64,000 nucleotides of DNA from Formosa algae (GCF_001439665.1 NZ_LMAK01000045.1:98635-162634), one strand, 5' to 3'. Positions 1 through 9,025 are shown, counted from the stretch's first letter. Numbers and translations are program-made. Notes: a model not told the origin generated them from the sequence alone.

Positions 1-298
1 GATAAATACCTGCCATACGTTTCTCGAAGAATGGCACAATTATAACTACGCCTAATTCCTTCGCTAAAGCACTAAACGCTATAAACGACGTGCTGTATAA
101 AGGTTCTGCTAATGCGAAATTATCTACATCTTCACTTTGGCAAAAATAATGACTGCTATATAATTCTGGTAAAAGAATAACTTCTGCACCTTTATTGGCG
201 GCATCTCTTACCCAACTTAAACATTTCTTTAAGTTGTTTTCAGCAACGTCGTTCAGGTTTAACTGAACGACGGCTATTTTATATTTTCTTAATGACAT
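1..298 (-). CDS. aguB: N-carbamoylputrescine amidase, N-terminal part (runs off the window)
   Basis: The first 99 residues read MSLRKYKIAVVQLNLNDVAE and onward, and the frame stays open to the window edge. This is the start of a carbon-nitrogen hydrolase (nitrilase superfamily). The segment ILLPELYSSHYFCQSED holds the catalytic glutamate and closely resembles N-carbamoylputrescine amidase, which converts N-carbamoylputrescine to putrescine, CO2 and ammonia in the agmatine route to polyamines. The start is an ATG with no better upstream choice. A near-consensus -7 box (TACATTTA) lies upstream. The remaining catalytic Lys and Cys are outside the window, so substrate assignment rests on the N-terminal motif only. 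Confidence 0.8.
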   Translation of the reverse strand, partial: MSLRKYKIAVVQLNLNDVAENNLKKCLSWVRDAANKGAEVILLPELYSSHYFCQSEDVDNFALAEPLYSTSFIAFSALAKELGVVIIVPFFEKRMAGIY

Positions 299-356
299 AA
301 CTCTTATAATTATGGGATAAATGTAACCTTTTTATAAAAGTGAAATTAAAAAAATA

Positions 357-1421
357 TTATGACTTTAAATCAACTTTATTTGCTGTGCTGAAATATTTCT
401 TTTTGAACCAAAAAGAGACTCTAACTAATAAAATTAAAGCAGGAACTTCTACTAAAGGCCCGATAACACCTGTAAACGCCTGACCAGAATTTAAACCGAA
501 TACTGCAATCGCAACGGCTATGGCTAATTCAAAATTATTCCCAGCTGCGGTAAATGCTATTGCTGCTGTTTTATCGTAAGTTGCACCGGCAGCTTTGCTT
601 ACAAAAAAGCCGATAATAAACATTAAAGCGAAGTAGACTAATAAAGGTACTGCAATAATTACAACATCCATTGGTATTTCTACAATAAGCTCTCCTTTTA
701 ATGAAAACATCACCACAATAGTGAATAATAAAGCCACTAATGTAAGCGGTGAAATAGCTGGGATAAACTTAGTATTATACCACGTTTCTCCTTTGGCTTT
801 CACTAGTATAAATCGACTTAAAAAGCCTAATACAAACGGAATTCCTAAATAAATAGCAACACTTTCTGCAATGGTAGCTATAGAAATATCAACTATTGCA
901 CCTTCAAAACCAAAAAATGGCGGTAAAACGGTTATAAAAATCCATGCATAAAAACTATACCCAAAGACTTGAAATATACTATTTAACGCGACTAAACCGG
1001 CACCATATTCACTACTGCCTTCAGCTAAATCGTTCCAAACTAAAACCATCGCGATACATCTTGCCAAACCAATTAATATAAGTCCTACCATGTATTCTGG
1101 GTAATCTCTTAAAAATGTAATGGCTAAAAAGAACATTAAAAACGGACCAATAATCCAATTTAAAACTAAAGAAATAGACAATACTTTTACATCTTTAAAC
1201 ACTTTAGGTAAAAGCGCGTAATTTACCTTAGCTAAAGGCGGATACATCATTAAAATTAACCCAATAGCGATGGGAATATTTGTTGTACCTTGACTGTACG
1301 AGTTTATAATATTGGGGATTTGAGGAAAAAAATTACCTAAACCTACTCCTATTAACATGGCAAGGAAAATCCATAATGTCAAATAATTATCTAATACACT
1401 TAATTTTTTCATAGCGCTCAT
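357..1421 (-). CDS. acr3: Arsenite efflux transporter, ACR3 family
   Basis: This 354-residue polytopic inner-membrane protein has about ten hydrophobic segments and normal ACR3 length. The ACR3 hallmark cysteine is visible in [12 protein letters not shown] (Cys122), in the segment that corresponds to TM4. The conserved glutamate segment [14 protein letters not shown] lies near residue 300. The family exports arsenite (and sometimes antimonite) using the proton motive force. It is the last gene of the arsenic operon; only 2 bp separate it from the reductase gene upstream, so translational coupling is likely. Expression should follow the ArsR operators described at 2528 and 2913. Confidence 0.95.
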   Translation of the reverse strand: MSAMKKLSVLDNYLTLWIFLAMLIGVGLGNFFPQIPNIINSYSQGTTNIPIAIGLILMMYPPLAKVNYALLPKVFKDVKVLSISLVLNWIIGPFLMFFLAITFLRDYPEYMVGLILIGLARCIAMVLVWNDLAEGSSEYGAGLVALNSIFQVFGYSFYAWIFITVLPPFFGFEGAIVDISIATIAESVAIYLGIPFVLGFLSRFILVKAKGETWYNTKFIPAISPLTLVALLFTIVVMFSLKGELIVEIPMDVVIIAVPLLVYFALMFIIGFFVSKAAGATYDKTAAIAFTAAGNNFELAIAVAIAVFGLNSGQAFTGVIGPLVEVPALILLVRVSFWFKKKYFSTANKVDLKS

Positions 1422-1423
1422 AA

Positions 1424-2032
1424 CTAATTTATTTTAGAAAACACATAAAACATTTCTTGTGCAATTTGTAAACTTCTCTCGTTGTATTTCTCTGCTTGTT
1501 GCGGAGTATTATCAAATGCTTTTGGATCTTCAAACGTAATTGGAATACGTTTTTCTGCTCCTCCAATAAACGGACAACCTTGATCTGCCTGAGAACATGT
1601 CATGATCGCTGCAAATTCAGATTCCGGGTTAAATGCATCATCAAAACGCTTAGAAAATCCAATAACTGCTGCCTGATTACCATCAAACTTCACAGCATAT
1701 ACTGGATTACTGTCTTCTGATAATTTCTGAATATCAAATCCATTATTTACTAAAGTTTCTGCAACCATAGGAAACATTGCCGTGGCTTCTGTTCCGCCTG
1801 AATAACAATACACTTGTTTAATATTAAAATGATGTGCTGCCGCCTGAGACCAAATTTGAGATAAATGACTACGTCTGGAGTTGTGCGTACAAATAAAGTT
1901 TAATCTTATCTCTGATTGTGTTGCATATTTACCTTGTATATAATCTACTAAAGGTTGTAACGTTTGCTTACGCGCTTCGCTTATCTGCGAAAAATCGAAG
2001 CTTTCAATGTGGTTAGAAATTTTTGCGTTCAT
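1424..2032 (-). CDS. arsC: Arsenate reductase of the low-molecular-weight phosphatase family
   Basis: This 202-residue cytoplasmic protein is related to low-molecular-weight tyrosine phosphatases. The P-loop CTHNSRR (Cys48 to Arg54, CX5R) matches the arsenate reductase nucleophile loop, and a second cysteine pair occurs in [11 protein letters not shown]. The family reduces arsenate to arsenite through a cysteine cascade; which reductant it uses cannot be read from the sequence. It is longer than the about 130-residue ArsC of Gram-positive bacteria. Its place between a DUF6428 gene and acr3 fits an arsenate detoxification pair in which the product arsenite is exported by Acr3. A phosphatase role is the alternative but less likely here. 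Confidence 0.88.
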   Translation of the reverse strand: MNAKISNHIESFDFSQISEARKQTLQPLVDYIQGKYATQSEIRLNFICTHNSRRSHLSQIWSQAAAHHFNIKQVYCYSGGTEATAMFPMVAETLVNNGFDIQKLSEDSNPVYAVKFDGNQAAVIGFSKRFDDAFNPESEFAAIMTCSQADQGCPFIGGAEKRIPITFEDPKAFDNTPQQAEKYNERSLQIAQEMFYVFSKIN

Positions 2033-2042
2033 AATTTATAAT

Positions 2043-2516
2043 TTAGCAACATCCAGATCCTGGAGTACATGTATTTACAGGTGTAGTGAGTTCTTTTAAG
2101 TTCTGTTTTGGTTTTTCTTGAGGAATTCCACAATTATCTTTAGCTAAACAATCTGTGAATTTTGAAGTTAATTGAAATACGCCTTCAGTAATATCTAAAT
2201 TATATTTTTGAATGGTTTCTCCTTGGTATTCTACTTCAATCTCCAAAGCGTCGTCTAAACCTAAAACACGTTCAGATAATTCTATTATTGAAACTAATTT
2301 TTCTGGATGCAAACGGTGATCATAATCATTAGCTTCCCATAATTGAAAATTTGCTACAGATTCTTGTCTAACCGTTCCGCCACAGTCAATGAAATTTTTA
2401 ACAACCTGACCAACTTCTGTCACATGAAAATGACTAGGCACTAAACCACCATTTGGTAATTGAAATGCGATTTGGTCTAAATTTTTTAAATGATTTTTAA
2501 TCTCTAATAAAGTCAT
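2043..2516 (-). CDS. DUF6428 family protein of the ars operon
   Basis: This 157-residue soluble protein has no signal peptide. It matches my recollection of the DUF6428 family, which commonly sits in arsenic operons of Bacteroidota and whose function I do not know. It has six cysteines (45, 123, 129, 150, 156, 157), three of them in the last eight residues (TCTPGSGCC), plus a His-rich HFHV segment near residue 30. Clustered terminal cysteines would suit binding of arsenite or another thiophilic ion, but this is inference. It is 10 bp upstream of arsC. A 49-bp gap separates it from arsR and holds a second operator-like palindrome. Confidence 0.8.
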   Translation of the reverse strand: MTLLEIKNHLKNLDQIAFQLPNGGLVPSHFHVTEVGQVVKNFIDCGGTVRQESVANFQLWEANDYDHRLHPEKLVSIIELSERVLGLDDALEIEVEYQGETIQKYNLDITEGVFQLTSKFTDCLAKDNCGIPQEKPKQNLKELTTPVNTCTPGSGCC

Positions 2517-2527
2517 AATTAAATTGT

Positions 2528-2551
2528 ATTAATAGTAATATTACGATGAAT
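2528..2551. promoter_or_regulatory. Second ArsR-type operator, between arsR and the DUF6428 gene
   Basis: A 24-bp imperfect dyad (10 of 12 pairs) is centred on GTAATATTAC. It shares the core ATCGTAATATT and flanks with the dyad upstream of arsR. It lies just before the DUF6428 start, so ArsR could bind inside the operon and control the effector genes separately. Confidence 0.5.
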
Positions 2552-2565
2552 GATTTTAAATTTTT

Positions 2566-2901
2566 TTAACAACACTCGGTATTTTCACAAGGTAAACCCT
2601 GATCGAAAAACAGATTTAACATAGATTGAATAGATTTCCATTTTTCAATATCTATACAGTAACACACACTTGTACCTTCTATGGTGCCTTTTATAAAACC
2701 TGCATTTTTTAATTCTTTTAAGTGTTGAGAAATGGTAGGTTGTGCTAATCCAATTTCGCCTACCAAATCGCCACAAACACAAGAATTGGTTTTAATTAAG
2801 TATTCTAAAATACTTATTCTAGCAGGATGCCCTAAGACTTTAGCAATCTTAGCCATTTCGTTTTGTTTAGCTGTAAAAATTTCAGATTTAGTAATTCCCA
2901 T
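2566..2901 (-). CDS. arsR: Arsenic-responsive ArsR family repressor
   Basis: This 111-residue winged-helix protein belongs to the ArsR/SmtB family. The DNA-recognition segment is LAQPTISQHLKELKNAG (residues 52-68). The metal site in the third helix is visible as NSCVCGDL (Cys41, Cys43), matching the ELCVCDL signature. Further cysteines occur at 80, 82, 105, 110 and 111. ArsR dimers repress their own operon and leave the DNA when arsenite binds the thiols. It is the first gene of the operon, and its ATG lies 12 bp from the operator palindrome at 2913. Confidence 0.93.
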   Translation of the reverse strand: MGITKSEIFTAKQNEMAKIAKVLGHPARISILEYLIKTNSCVCGDLVGEIGLAQPTISQHLKELKNAGFIKGTIEGTSVCYCIDIEKWKSIQSMLNLFFDQGLPCENTECC

Positions 2902-2912
2902 ACCTCTTATAT

Positions 2913-2940
2913 TTATTCATTGCAATATTACGATAAATAA
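2913..2940. promoter_or_regulatory. ArsR operator/promoter of the ars operon
   Basis: A 28-bp imperfect dyad (11 of 14 pairs) has the + strand arms TTATTCATTGCAAT and ATTACGATAAATAA. It sits just upstream of the arsR start, where the promoter must lie. Position, symmetry and the related copy at 2528 support an autoregulatory operator. Confidence 0.6.
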
Positions 2941-2950
2941 AATTTGTGCC

Positions 2951-2977
2951 AAAAAAAAGATAGCTAATTAACTATCT
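2951..2977 (-). terminator. Terminator after the zinc-ribbon SDR gene
   Basis: On the minus strand a short hairpin with arms AGATAG/CTATCT is followed by eight T residues. It separates the SDR gene from the ars promoter. Confidence 0.55.
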
Positions 2978-3005
2978 CTTAATATTTAAATTTTATAAGA
3001 ATTGA

Positions 3006-4553
3006 CTACCAATCTATAGGCATATAATCTTTTAAAAACTTACCACACCAGTGTTTACCGGTGTTTATACCATCTATTAACGGATCCATAACACGTGCTG
3101 CACCATCTACAATATCTAATGGTGGCTGAAAATCGTGTTCTTCTACTTTACGTTTAGATAACTCTGCAGGATCTTCATCTGTAACCCAACCTGTATCTAC
3201 AGCATTCATAAAAATACCATCTTTTGCTAAAGTCGCTGCAGCAGTATGTGTCATCATATTTAAAGCTGCTTTAGCCATATTAGTGTGCGGATGGCGATCT
3301 TCTTTATGAAAACGATGAAATTTACCTTCCATAGCCGTAACATTAATAATGTGCTTTTGTCCGGTATTTTCCTTCTGCATAATCGGAGACAAACGGTTAC
3401 ATAACACAAAAGGTGCTACAGCATTTACCAACTGAACCTCTACCATTTCAGTGGTTTCAATCTCTCCTAACTTTAATCGCCAACTGTTTGTTTTACGTAA
3501 ATCTACTTGTTGTAAATCGACATCCAACTCCCCTTCTGGAAAGACTTCACTGGCTTGTAATGAATTATCGAAACTATAAGGAATTTGAGATAATTTAGCA
3601 GATGCTCTTAATCCTATTCCTGGTTCCGGACCATGCCATGTTACTGGCATATTTTTATTATCTGAAGCCGCTTGTGTAAGTGTTTTTAATTCGGTAATAC
3701 AATCGATATGATCTTTTAGTAAACCTTGAGCAAATTTAGGTAGTTGCTCTACAGGTAATTCCTCATTAGCCATTAAATGTTTATAAAAACCAGCAGGACG
3801 TCTTACTGTTTGCGCCGCATTATTAATTAAAATGTCTAATCTATCGTATTTCTGTTCTATATAATTACAGAAAATCTCTACACTTGGTATATGTCTTAAA
3901 TCTAAACCGTGGACATGTAATCTGTGTCCCCAAGATGTAAAATCACTTTCTTTTGAAAAACGCAGTGCAGAATCTGCAGGAAAACGTGTTGTTGCCACTA
4001 CGGTCGCTCCTGCTCTTAATAACATTAAGGTAATATGGTATCCTATTTTTAACCGCGAACCTGTAACTACTGCAACTTGATTCTTTAAATCGGCTGTTTG
4101 AAAACGCTTGGCATAATTAAAGTCGCCACATTCTGTACACATCGTATCGTAAAAATGATGAAGCTTGGTATACACTTTTTTACAGACGTAACAGTTTCTT
4201 GGCGATTCTAACTCTAATTCTTTTTCTTCTTTTTTAGTCAGATCGATTAATTTAGGAGCCACAAAAACCGGATTTTCACGTGCAGAACGAATTCCTGTTT
4301 CTTTACGTGCATGTTTATCACGCTCAATCATTTTACGTTTAGCTGCCTTTTTAGCATCCTTACGCCTTTTTTGAAATTCGTCTCTATTCGGACGTGTAAT
4401 TTGTCCAGCCGCTTTCATTAAAGCGATACGTTTTTCTTCAGGAAGTTCAAACAATTGGTTTGTATTATCTACCAGCTTTTCTAACATCGCAATACAAACA
4501 TCAAGTTGATCTTGATCTAAATCTGTATGTTGTCCTTCAGTTTTTTCGTTCAT
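3006..4553 (-). CDS. SDR-like protein with N-terminal CxxC...CxxC element; active site atypical
   Basis: A 515-residue cytoplasmic protein. Residues 1-110 are charged and helical. Residues 121-142 carry CYVC-X14-CTEC, resembling a zinc ribbon. From about 158 there is a Rossmann SDR fold with TGSRLKIG (164-171) and NNAAQ (244-248). The usual YxxxK is replaced by TNMAK (Thr424, Lys428), and the expected catalytic serine region reads NVTAMEG, so normal SDR chemistry is doubtful. It is about twice the length of a classical SDR. A GTG at 4565 could extend it by four codons, but the -7 box at 4576-4583 would then leave almost no leader, so the ATG at 4553 was chosen. Function unknown. Confidence 0.8.
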   Translation of the reverse strand: MNEKTEGQHTDLDQDQLDVCIAMLEKLVDNTNQLFELPEEKRIALMKAAGQITRPNRDEFQKRRKDAKKAAKRKMIERDKHARKETGIRSARENPVFVAPKLIDLTKKEEKELELESPRNCYVCKKVYTKLHHFYDTMCTECGDFNYAKRFQTADLKNQVAVVTGSRLKIGYHITLMLLRAGATVVATTRFPADSALRFSKESDFTSWGHRLHVHGLDLRHIPSVEIFCNYIEQKYDRLDILINNAAQTVRRPAGFYKHLMANEELPVEQLPKFAQGLLKDHIDCITELKTLTQAASDNKNMPVTWHGPEPGIGLRASAKLSQIPYSFDNSLQASEVFPEGELDVDLQQVDLRKTNSWRLKLGEIETTEMVEVQLVNAVAPFVLCNRLSPIMQKENTGQKHIINVTAMEGKFHRFHKEDRHPHTNMAKAALNMMTHTAAATLAKDGIFMNAVDTGWVTDEDPAELSKRKVEEHDFQPPLDIVDGAARVMDPLIDGINTGKHWCGKFLKDYMPIDW

Positions 4554-4575
4554 GTTGTGTGACACTTTAAGCCCG

Positions 4576-4583
4576 CAAATATA
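4576..4583 (-). promoter_or_regulatory. Promoter -7 box (TATATTTG) of the zinc-ribbon SDR gene
   Basis: An exact TAnnTTTG match on the minus strand, about 22 bp upstream of the chosen ATG. No clear TTG partner was found. It helps decide the start codon. Confidence 0.5.
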
Positions 4584-4640
4584 GTTTTAATTTTAGTTGA
4601 ATACTGAATTTAAGAGACACTAAATCTACTTTATTCACCT

Positions 4641-4669
4641 AAAAAAAGCACAGTCTTTATAACTGTGCT
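4641..4669 (-). terminator. Terminator after the SDR gene at 4713-5429
   Basis: A hairpin with arms AGCACAGT/ACTGTGCT and a 7-nt loop is followed on the minus strand by seven T residues. Confidence 0.75.
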
Positions 4670-4712
4670 CTTCTTTTAATAGTTCAAATTGAAATGTATG
4701 TGTCTAAAAATC

Positions 4713-5429
4713 TTATGGGTTTGTAGACCAAATACTAGATTCTTTAATAAACACACGTCTATTTAATTTAAGTTGAGAAACTACGAGTTCTGCAAAATCT
4801 TCTGCTTGCATTACCGTTTCTGGATTCCCGTCTGTTAATTTTAAATCGACTGCCATATCTGTCGCAATTGTACTTGGCGTAATAGCTGTTACACGAATGT
4901 TGTGCTTTCTAACTTCTTTCATTAAAGATTCAGAAAGTCCTAATACTGCAAATTTCGATGTACTATAAGCACTAGTCATGGCGTTACCATTTAAACCAGC
5001 TGTAGAAGATACATTTATAATATCTCCAAATTTATTATCTATCATTTGTGGTAAGAATGCTCTAGTAACATAGTACATTCCCATAACGTTAACATTAATA
5101 ATCTGTTCCCATTCGCTTACCTCTAACTCCATAAACGAACCAAATTTTGCAATTCCAGCGTTATTAATTAAAATATCGATAGATTTAAATTGACTTAAAA
5201 CAGTTTTTGCTGCTGCGTTCACTTCATCAATAGAAGACACGTCTGCAGTAACGGTTATAGCTTCTACTCCTAAAGCTTTTACTTCTTCTGCTACAGCTTC
5301 AATATCTTTTGTTGTACGTGCTAATAGTGCAATATGCACTCCTTCTTCTGCTAAAGCTAAAGCCATTGCTTTTCCAAGACCTTTACCAGCTCCTGTAATT
5401 AACGCGTGTTGTCCTTTTAATGATTTCAT
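4713..5429 (-). CDS. Short-chain dehydrogenase/reductase, 3-ketoacyl reductase type
   Basis: A 238-residue classical SDR. The cofactor motif TGAGKGLG is at 13-20, NNAG is near 89-92, and the catalytic residues are Ser142, Tyr155 and Lys159 (YSTSK). Such enzymes reduce a keto group or oxidise an alcohol with NAD(P)H/NAD(P)+; the substrate cannot be read from the sequence. It resembles 3-oxoacyl-ACP reductases, but the operonic FabG at 24264 is the better candidate for fatty acid synthesis. It stands alone, with its own -7 box upstream and a terminator downstream. Confidence 0.85.
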   Translation of the reverse strand: MKSLKGQHALITGAGKGLGKAMALALAEEGVHIALLARTTKDIEAVAEEVKALGVEAITVTADVSSIDEVNAAAKTVLSQFKSIDILINNAGIAKFGSFMELEVSEWEQIINVNVMGMYYVTRAFLPQMIDNKFGDIINVSSTAGLNGNAMTSAYSTSKFAVLGLSESLMKEVRKHNIRVTAITPSTIATDMAVDLKLTDGNPETVMQAEDFAELVVSQLKLNRRVFIKESSIWSTNP

Positions 5430-5754
5430 ATCTATAATTTAAATTCTTATTATATTCTATCTCAAAAGTAGACATAAAAACACTTTTTAAAAAGCATTTA
5501 ACGTTGTGATTGCGTTAAAAATTGGCGAGATAGAAGACATGTGCGAAAGATTTCTTCTTTAGTTTTGACCAAGCTTATAAATAATTGATGTATTTCATCG
5601 ATAAAATTATATACAGGTTTTTTTTTATTGATTTTTTTAAAGCGTTATCCTACAACAAATCAAATATTTAGACTATTAATGTTAAAAACCTGTAGTTTTA
5701 CAAGATCTATAAGCTTATTTTTTGCGTAGATATTATAAATCAAAATAAACAATT
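5430..5754. other. 325-bp intergenic region between divergent genes
   Basis: The left end carries the promoter of the SDR gene (TACTTTTG on the minus strand, 5463-5470). The right part must hold the promoter of the OmpA lipoprotein gene, but only an off-spacing TATTTTTTG near 5716 was found. The rest is AT-rich with long T-runs and no convincing ORF, hairpin or RNA. Confidence 0.5.
5463..5470 (-). promoter_or_regulatory. Promoter -7 box (TACTTTTG) of the SDR gene
   Basis: An exact TAnnTTTG match on the minus strand, 33 bp upstream of the ATG at 5429. No clear TTG element. Confidence 0.5.
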
Positions 5755-6588
5755 ATGAAAAGAATTTCAATCGGAGTAATCACTTTATGTTTAATGGCCT
5801 CTTGTGTTTCAAAGAAAAAGTATGTTGCTTTAGAACAAGAAAATGGTGAAATAAAAAGTGAGTTAACTAAAACCACAGTTGAAAAAGAAGAATTAGAAGC
5901 TAAGTTTAGCGAAATACAATCTCGTGTTGATGCTTACAACTCTAAAATAAGTTCATTAACAGAAGAAAATGATGCCAAATTAGTTGCCGTTGGAGATGCT
6001 GCTGTTATTTCTAACGATACTAAAAAACGAATGCTAAAAACCTTAGAAAATGTAGATCCTGCAAAACTAAGCGAAGCAAAAACACTTAAAGATTCTATGA
6101 ATCTTGCAGTATCTTATAACTTACAAAAATCTTTAGATACAAGTTCTTTTGATGAAGACGATGATATCGCTATCGATATTAACGAAACTGTTGTAATGAT
6201 TTCTATTTCAGACAAAATGCTTTTTAACACAGCAAGTTATAGAGTAAGTAGTAAAGCAAACAACATTTTACAAAAACTAGCTGATGTTATTAATTCTGAA
6301 CCAAGCATTGAAGTTATGGTTGAAGGACATACAGATGCAAGAAGCATAAATACTGGTGCAATTAAAGACAACTGGGATTTAAGTGTTTTAAGAGCAACAT
6401 CTGTAGTGCGTAAATTACAAGACGATTACGCTGTAGCTCCAGAAAAAATGATTGCTGCAGGACGTAGTAGTTACCACCCTATTGCTGAAAACGATACTAA
6501 CGATAATCGTGCTAAGAACAGAAGAACTCGTATAGTAATTCTTCCAAACATTAATAAATTCTTTGCCTTAATGGATTCTAACGAATAA
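5755..6588 (+). CDS. OmpA family outer-membrane lipoprotein with coiled coil
   Basis: This 277-residue protein starts with a lipoprotein signal peptide; the lipobox LMASC makes Cys17 the lipidated residue. Residues about 25-65 (LEQENGEIKSEL and following) form a predicted coiled coil. The C-terminal domain from about 145 is an OmpA-like peptidoglycan-binding domain, with MVEGHTDARSI and NRAKNRRTRIVI as the recognisable motifs. It probably anchors the outer membrane to peptidoglycan. It is a single-gene unit with a strong terminator 25 bp downstream. Confidence 0.88.
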   Translation: MKRISIGVITLCLMASCVSKKKYVALEQENGEIKSELTKTTVEKEELEAKFSEIQSRVDAYNSKISSLTEENDAKLVAVGDAAVISNDTKKRMLKTLENVDPAKLSEAKTLKDSMNLAVSYNLQKSLDTSSFDEDDDIAIDINETVVMISISDKMLFNTASYRVSSKANNILQKLADVINSEPSIEVMVEGHTDARSINTGAIKDNWDLSVLRATSVVRKLQDDYAVAPEKMIAAGRSSYHPIAENDTNDNRAKNRRTRIVILPNINKFFALMDSNE

Positions 6589-6612
6589 TTTAGTGATCAC
6601 ATATTATATTAG

Positions 6613-6640
6613 AAAAAGACTGCCTAGAGCAGTCTTTTTT
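6613..6640 (+). terminator. Terminator after the OmpA lipoprotein gene
   Basis: A perfect 11-bp stem AAAAAGACTGC/GCAGTCTTTTT with a 5-nt loop runs into a T-tract. Confidence 0.9.
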
Positions 6641-6709
6641 ATTTTAGTGACGTGACTAGTATAATACCGGATTTCATTAAAAATATATGACTACCTATTT
6701 TAGCTTTAG

Positions 6710-6717
6710 TATATTTG
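6710..6717 (+). promoter_or_regulatory. Promoter -7 box (TATATTTG) for the DUF3817/MscS unit
   Basis: An exact TAnnTTTG match. It overlaps a TTG triplet at 6715 that could be mistaken for a start codon, which argues for the ATG at 6733. Confidence 0.55.
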
Positions 6718-6732
6718 TCAAAATTATTTTTT

Positions 6733-7023
6733 ATGAATTCATTATTGAAAACCCTGCGTATTGTTGGCTTCTTAGAAGGAATATCTTATATCCTTTTATT
6801 AGGTGTTGCAGTGCCCATTAAATATATATTACACGATCCGCAATATGTAAAACTATTAGGTATGCCACATGGTTTACTTTTTGTAGGTTATGTTGTTTTA
6901 GCCATTTTAGTTGGTGTAGAATTAAAATGGAGTATAAAAACAATAGCCTTCGTTTTACTAGCCTCTATTGTTCCTTTCGGAACCTTTATTGCAGATAAAA
7001 AATATTTTAAAACAGCTGTATAA
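6733..7023 (+). CDS. DUF3817 family small membrane protein
   Basis: A 96-residue integral membrane protein with about three hydrophobic segments. The N-terminal LRIVGFLEGISYILLL and the central MPHGLLFVGYVVL are typical of DUF3817. No biochemical role is known to me. The frame extends six codons upstream to a TTG at 6715, but that TTG is part of the promoter box, so the ATG at 6733 is preferred. The stop codon directly abuts the ATG of the MscS gene, so the two are surely co-transcribed and likely translationally coupled, which hints at a shared membrane or osmotic role. Confidence 0.82.
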   Translation: MNSLLKTLRIVGFLEGISYILLLGVAVPIKYILHDPQYVKLLGMPHGLLFVGYVVLAILVGVELKWSIKTIAFVLLASIVPFGTFIADKKYFKTAV

Positions 7024-8262
7024 ATGGAAAAATTTACACACTTTTTTTACGATTATTTTATTCAATTTGATTTTACTGAAACCTCTGCTAAGTATTTAAA
7101 CATGCTTGCGCTTTTGGTTATTTTATTGGTCATTGTCTTTCTGTCCGATTTCATTGCGAGAAGAATTTTACTACAAACCTTTGCCACATTCGCGTCCAAA
7201 TCTAAAACTAAGTTTGACGATTTATTGGTCAACCATAAAGTTCCAAGACATGTTGCTCATGTGGTACCATTAATTATAACATTAAAATGTTTACCTATTG
7301 TTTTTGCAGACTTCCCTCCTTTTGAGAGTGCTGTAGAACTTCTGTTACAACTCTACTGTGTTGTTTTAGTTATATGGATTATAAGAAGTGTATTTAACAC
7401 TTTAGCTTCGTTCTTTAAAACATTACCTAGATTAAAAGACAAACCCATAGATAGTTATATACAAGTTATGATGCTGTTTTTATGGGTTGTTGGAATAGCA
7501 TTAATTTTTGTAATGTTAACTGGAATAGAACTCAAAACATTTTTCACCACTTTAGGAGCCGCTTCCGCAGTCCTATTACTGATTTTTAAAGATACTATTT
7601 TGGGATTTGTAGCGAGTATACAAGTTGCTATTAATGACACCGTACGTATTGGAGATTGGATTTCTATGGAGAAATTTGGTGCAGATGGTACCGTTATTGA
7701 AATTAACTTAAATACGTTGCAAGTTCAGAATTTTGACATGACTATTACTAACATTCCAACTTATGCTTTAATTTCTGAATCCTTTAAAAACTGGCGAGGA
7801 ATGAGCAATTCGGGAGGAAGACGAATTAAACGCTCTATTATTATTAAAGCAAAAAGTGTTCATTATTTAACAGATGATAAAGTTGAAGATTTAAAGAAAA
7901 TCCAAATCTTATCAGATTATTTAACGCAGCGACAAGACGATATTGTTACGTATAACACCAATAACAATGTCGATAAATCTGTACTAATTAATGGCCGTAA
8001 TATGACTAACTTAGGGGTCTTTAGAAAATATATTCAAAGTTATATAGAACAACATTCGGCCATAAATAAAGACATGACTATCATGACGCGTCAATTAGCT
8101 CCAACACCCCAAGGATTACCTTTAGAGATTTATGCTTTTAGTAGCGACAAACGCTGGCAAAATTACGAATACATTATGTCTGACATTTTTGACCATAGTA
8201 TTTCTGCAGTGCCATATTTTGACTTAGAAATCTATGAACTATCTAATTATGTTCCTGAATAG
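7024..8262 (+). CDS. Mechanosensitive ion channel, MscS family
   Basis: A 412-residue inner-membrane protein. Hydrophobic segments at about 25-45, 70-90, 100-125 and 145-165 are followed by the pore-lining helix and the MscS beta domain (about 172-215: TTLGAASAVLLLIFKDTILG, then NDTVRIGDWI). The cytoplasmic C-terminal part includes the MscS vestibule. It is larger than E. coli MscS (286 residues) and resembles YbdG-type channels. It opens under membrane tension to release solutes on hypo-osmotic shock. The ATG directly follows the stop of the DUF3817 gene, and a strong terminator follows. Confidence 0.9.
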   Translation: MEKFTHFFYDYFIQFDFTETSAKYLNMLALLVILLVIVFLSDFIARRILLQTFATFASKSKTKFDDLLVNHKVPRHVAHVVPLIITLKCLPIVFADFPPFESAVELLLQLYCVVLVIWIIRSVFNTLASFFKTLPRLKDKPIDSYIQVMMLFLWVVGIALIFVMLTGIELKTFFTTLGAASAVLLLIFKDTILGFVASIQVAINDTVRIGDWISMEKFGADGTVIEINLNTLQVQNFDMTITNIPTYALISESFKNWRGMSNSGGRRIKRSIIIKAKSVHYLTDDKVEDLKKIQILSDYLTQRQDDIVTYNTNNNVDKSVLINGRNMTNLGVFRKYIQSYIEQHSAINKDMTIMTRQLAPTPQGLPLEIYAFSSDKRWQNYEYIMSDIFDHSISAVPYFDLEIYELSNYVPE

Positions 8263-8272
8263 ATTATACCAT

Positions 8273-8304
8273 AAAAAAGTCGAGCAATATGCTCGACTTT
8301 TTTT
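8273..8304. terminator. Bidirectional terminator between MscS and OmpA genes
   Basis: A 14-bp perfect stem AAAAAAGTCGAGCA/TGCTCGACTTTTTT with a 3-nt loop. Both strands end in T-runs, serving the convergent genes. Confidence 0.92.
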
Positions 8305-8338
8305 ATTGTTACAATCTTTTTAATCTGTGATCTCCAGA

Positions 8339-9013
8339 CTAATTTGCTTGTGCTTTCGCGTCTTCAATCATCTCTTGGTTTGCAGAAACACCAATTTCTA
8401 CACGTCTATTTTTAGAACGTCCATCTTCGGTTGTATTATCAAATCTTGGTCTTGTTTCTCCATAAGCATTTACTTCAAAACGATCTCTTGTCACTCCTTT
8501 TCCTTGTAAATAAGTCACTACAGATTGCGCTCTTTTTTCAGAAAGCGTCATATTGTAAGCATCATTTCCTGTGCTATCTGTATGTCCTTCAACTAATAAA
8601 TTAGTGTCGGGAAATTCTATAAACACATCAGCAATAGCATCCAAATTTTCTTTGGCTTCGGCGGTTAAATCTGCTTTATTGGTCGCAAAAGTAACTCCAC
8701 TCTTGTCGTCAAACACCACTTGAATACCTTCACCTACACGCTTCACTTCTGCTCCAGGTAATGCTTCTTCAATTTTATCGGCTTGTTTATCCATACTGTT
8801 TCCTATAATTCCACCTGCTGCACCACCAACTGCTGCACCAATTAAGGCTCCGGTTATATTTCCACCAATAAGACCTCCAATTAAAGCGCCTCCTGCAACT
8901 CCTGCTCCAGCACCTTTTTGAGTGTTATTTGCATTTTGAAGTGCATCGCAACTTACAAACGATAATGAAAACATTAAAGCCACTGCGAGTAATATACTTG
9001 TTGATTTTTTCAT
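8339..9013 (-). CDS. OmpA family lipoprotein with glycine zipper
   Basis: A 224-residue protein with a lipoprotein signal peptide ending in SFVSC (Cys22). Residues about 33-73 form a glycine-zipper region (repeated GG/GA/GL and IIGNSMDKQADK), followed by an OmpA-like domain from about 95 with LVEGHTDSTGN and RSKNRRVEIGV. The overall plan is that of YiaD-type outer-membrane lipoproteins, which bind peptidoglycan. It is 12 bp downstream of the lipocalin-like gene, so the two form an envelope operon. It is a different subtype from the coiled-coil OmpA lipoprotein at 5755. Confidence 0.9.
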   Translation of the reverse strand: MKKSTSILLAVALMFSLSFVSCDALQNANNTQKGAGAGVAGGALIGGLIGGNITGALIGAAVGGAAGGIIGNSMDKQADKIEEALPGAEVKRVGEGIQVVFDDKSGVTFATNKADLTAEAKENLDAIADVFIEFPDTNLLVEGHTDSTGNDAYNMTLSEKRAQSVVTYLQGKGVTRDRFEVNAYGETRPRFDNTTEDGRSKNRRVEIGVSANQEMIEDAKAQAN

Positions 9014-9025
9014 GTTTTTCTGTTT

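Noticed and set aside
6715..6732. TTG start extending the DUF3817 protein by six residues
   Set aside because: The TTG is the last part of an exact -7 promoter box, so transcription should begin downstream of it; the ATG at 6733 is better.
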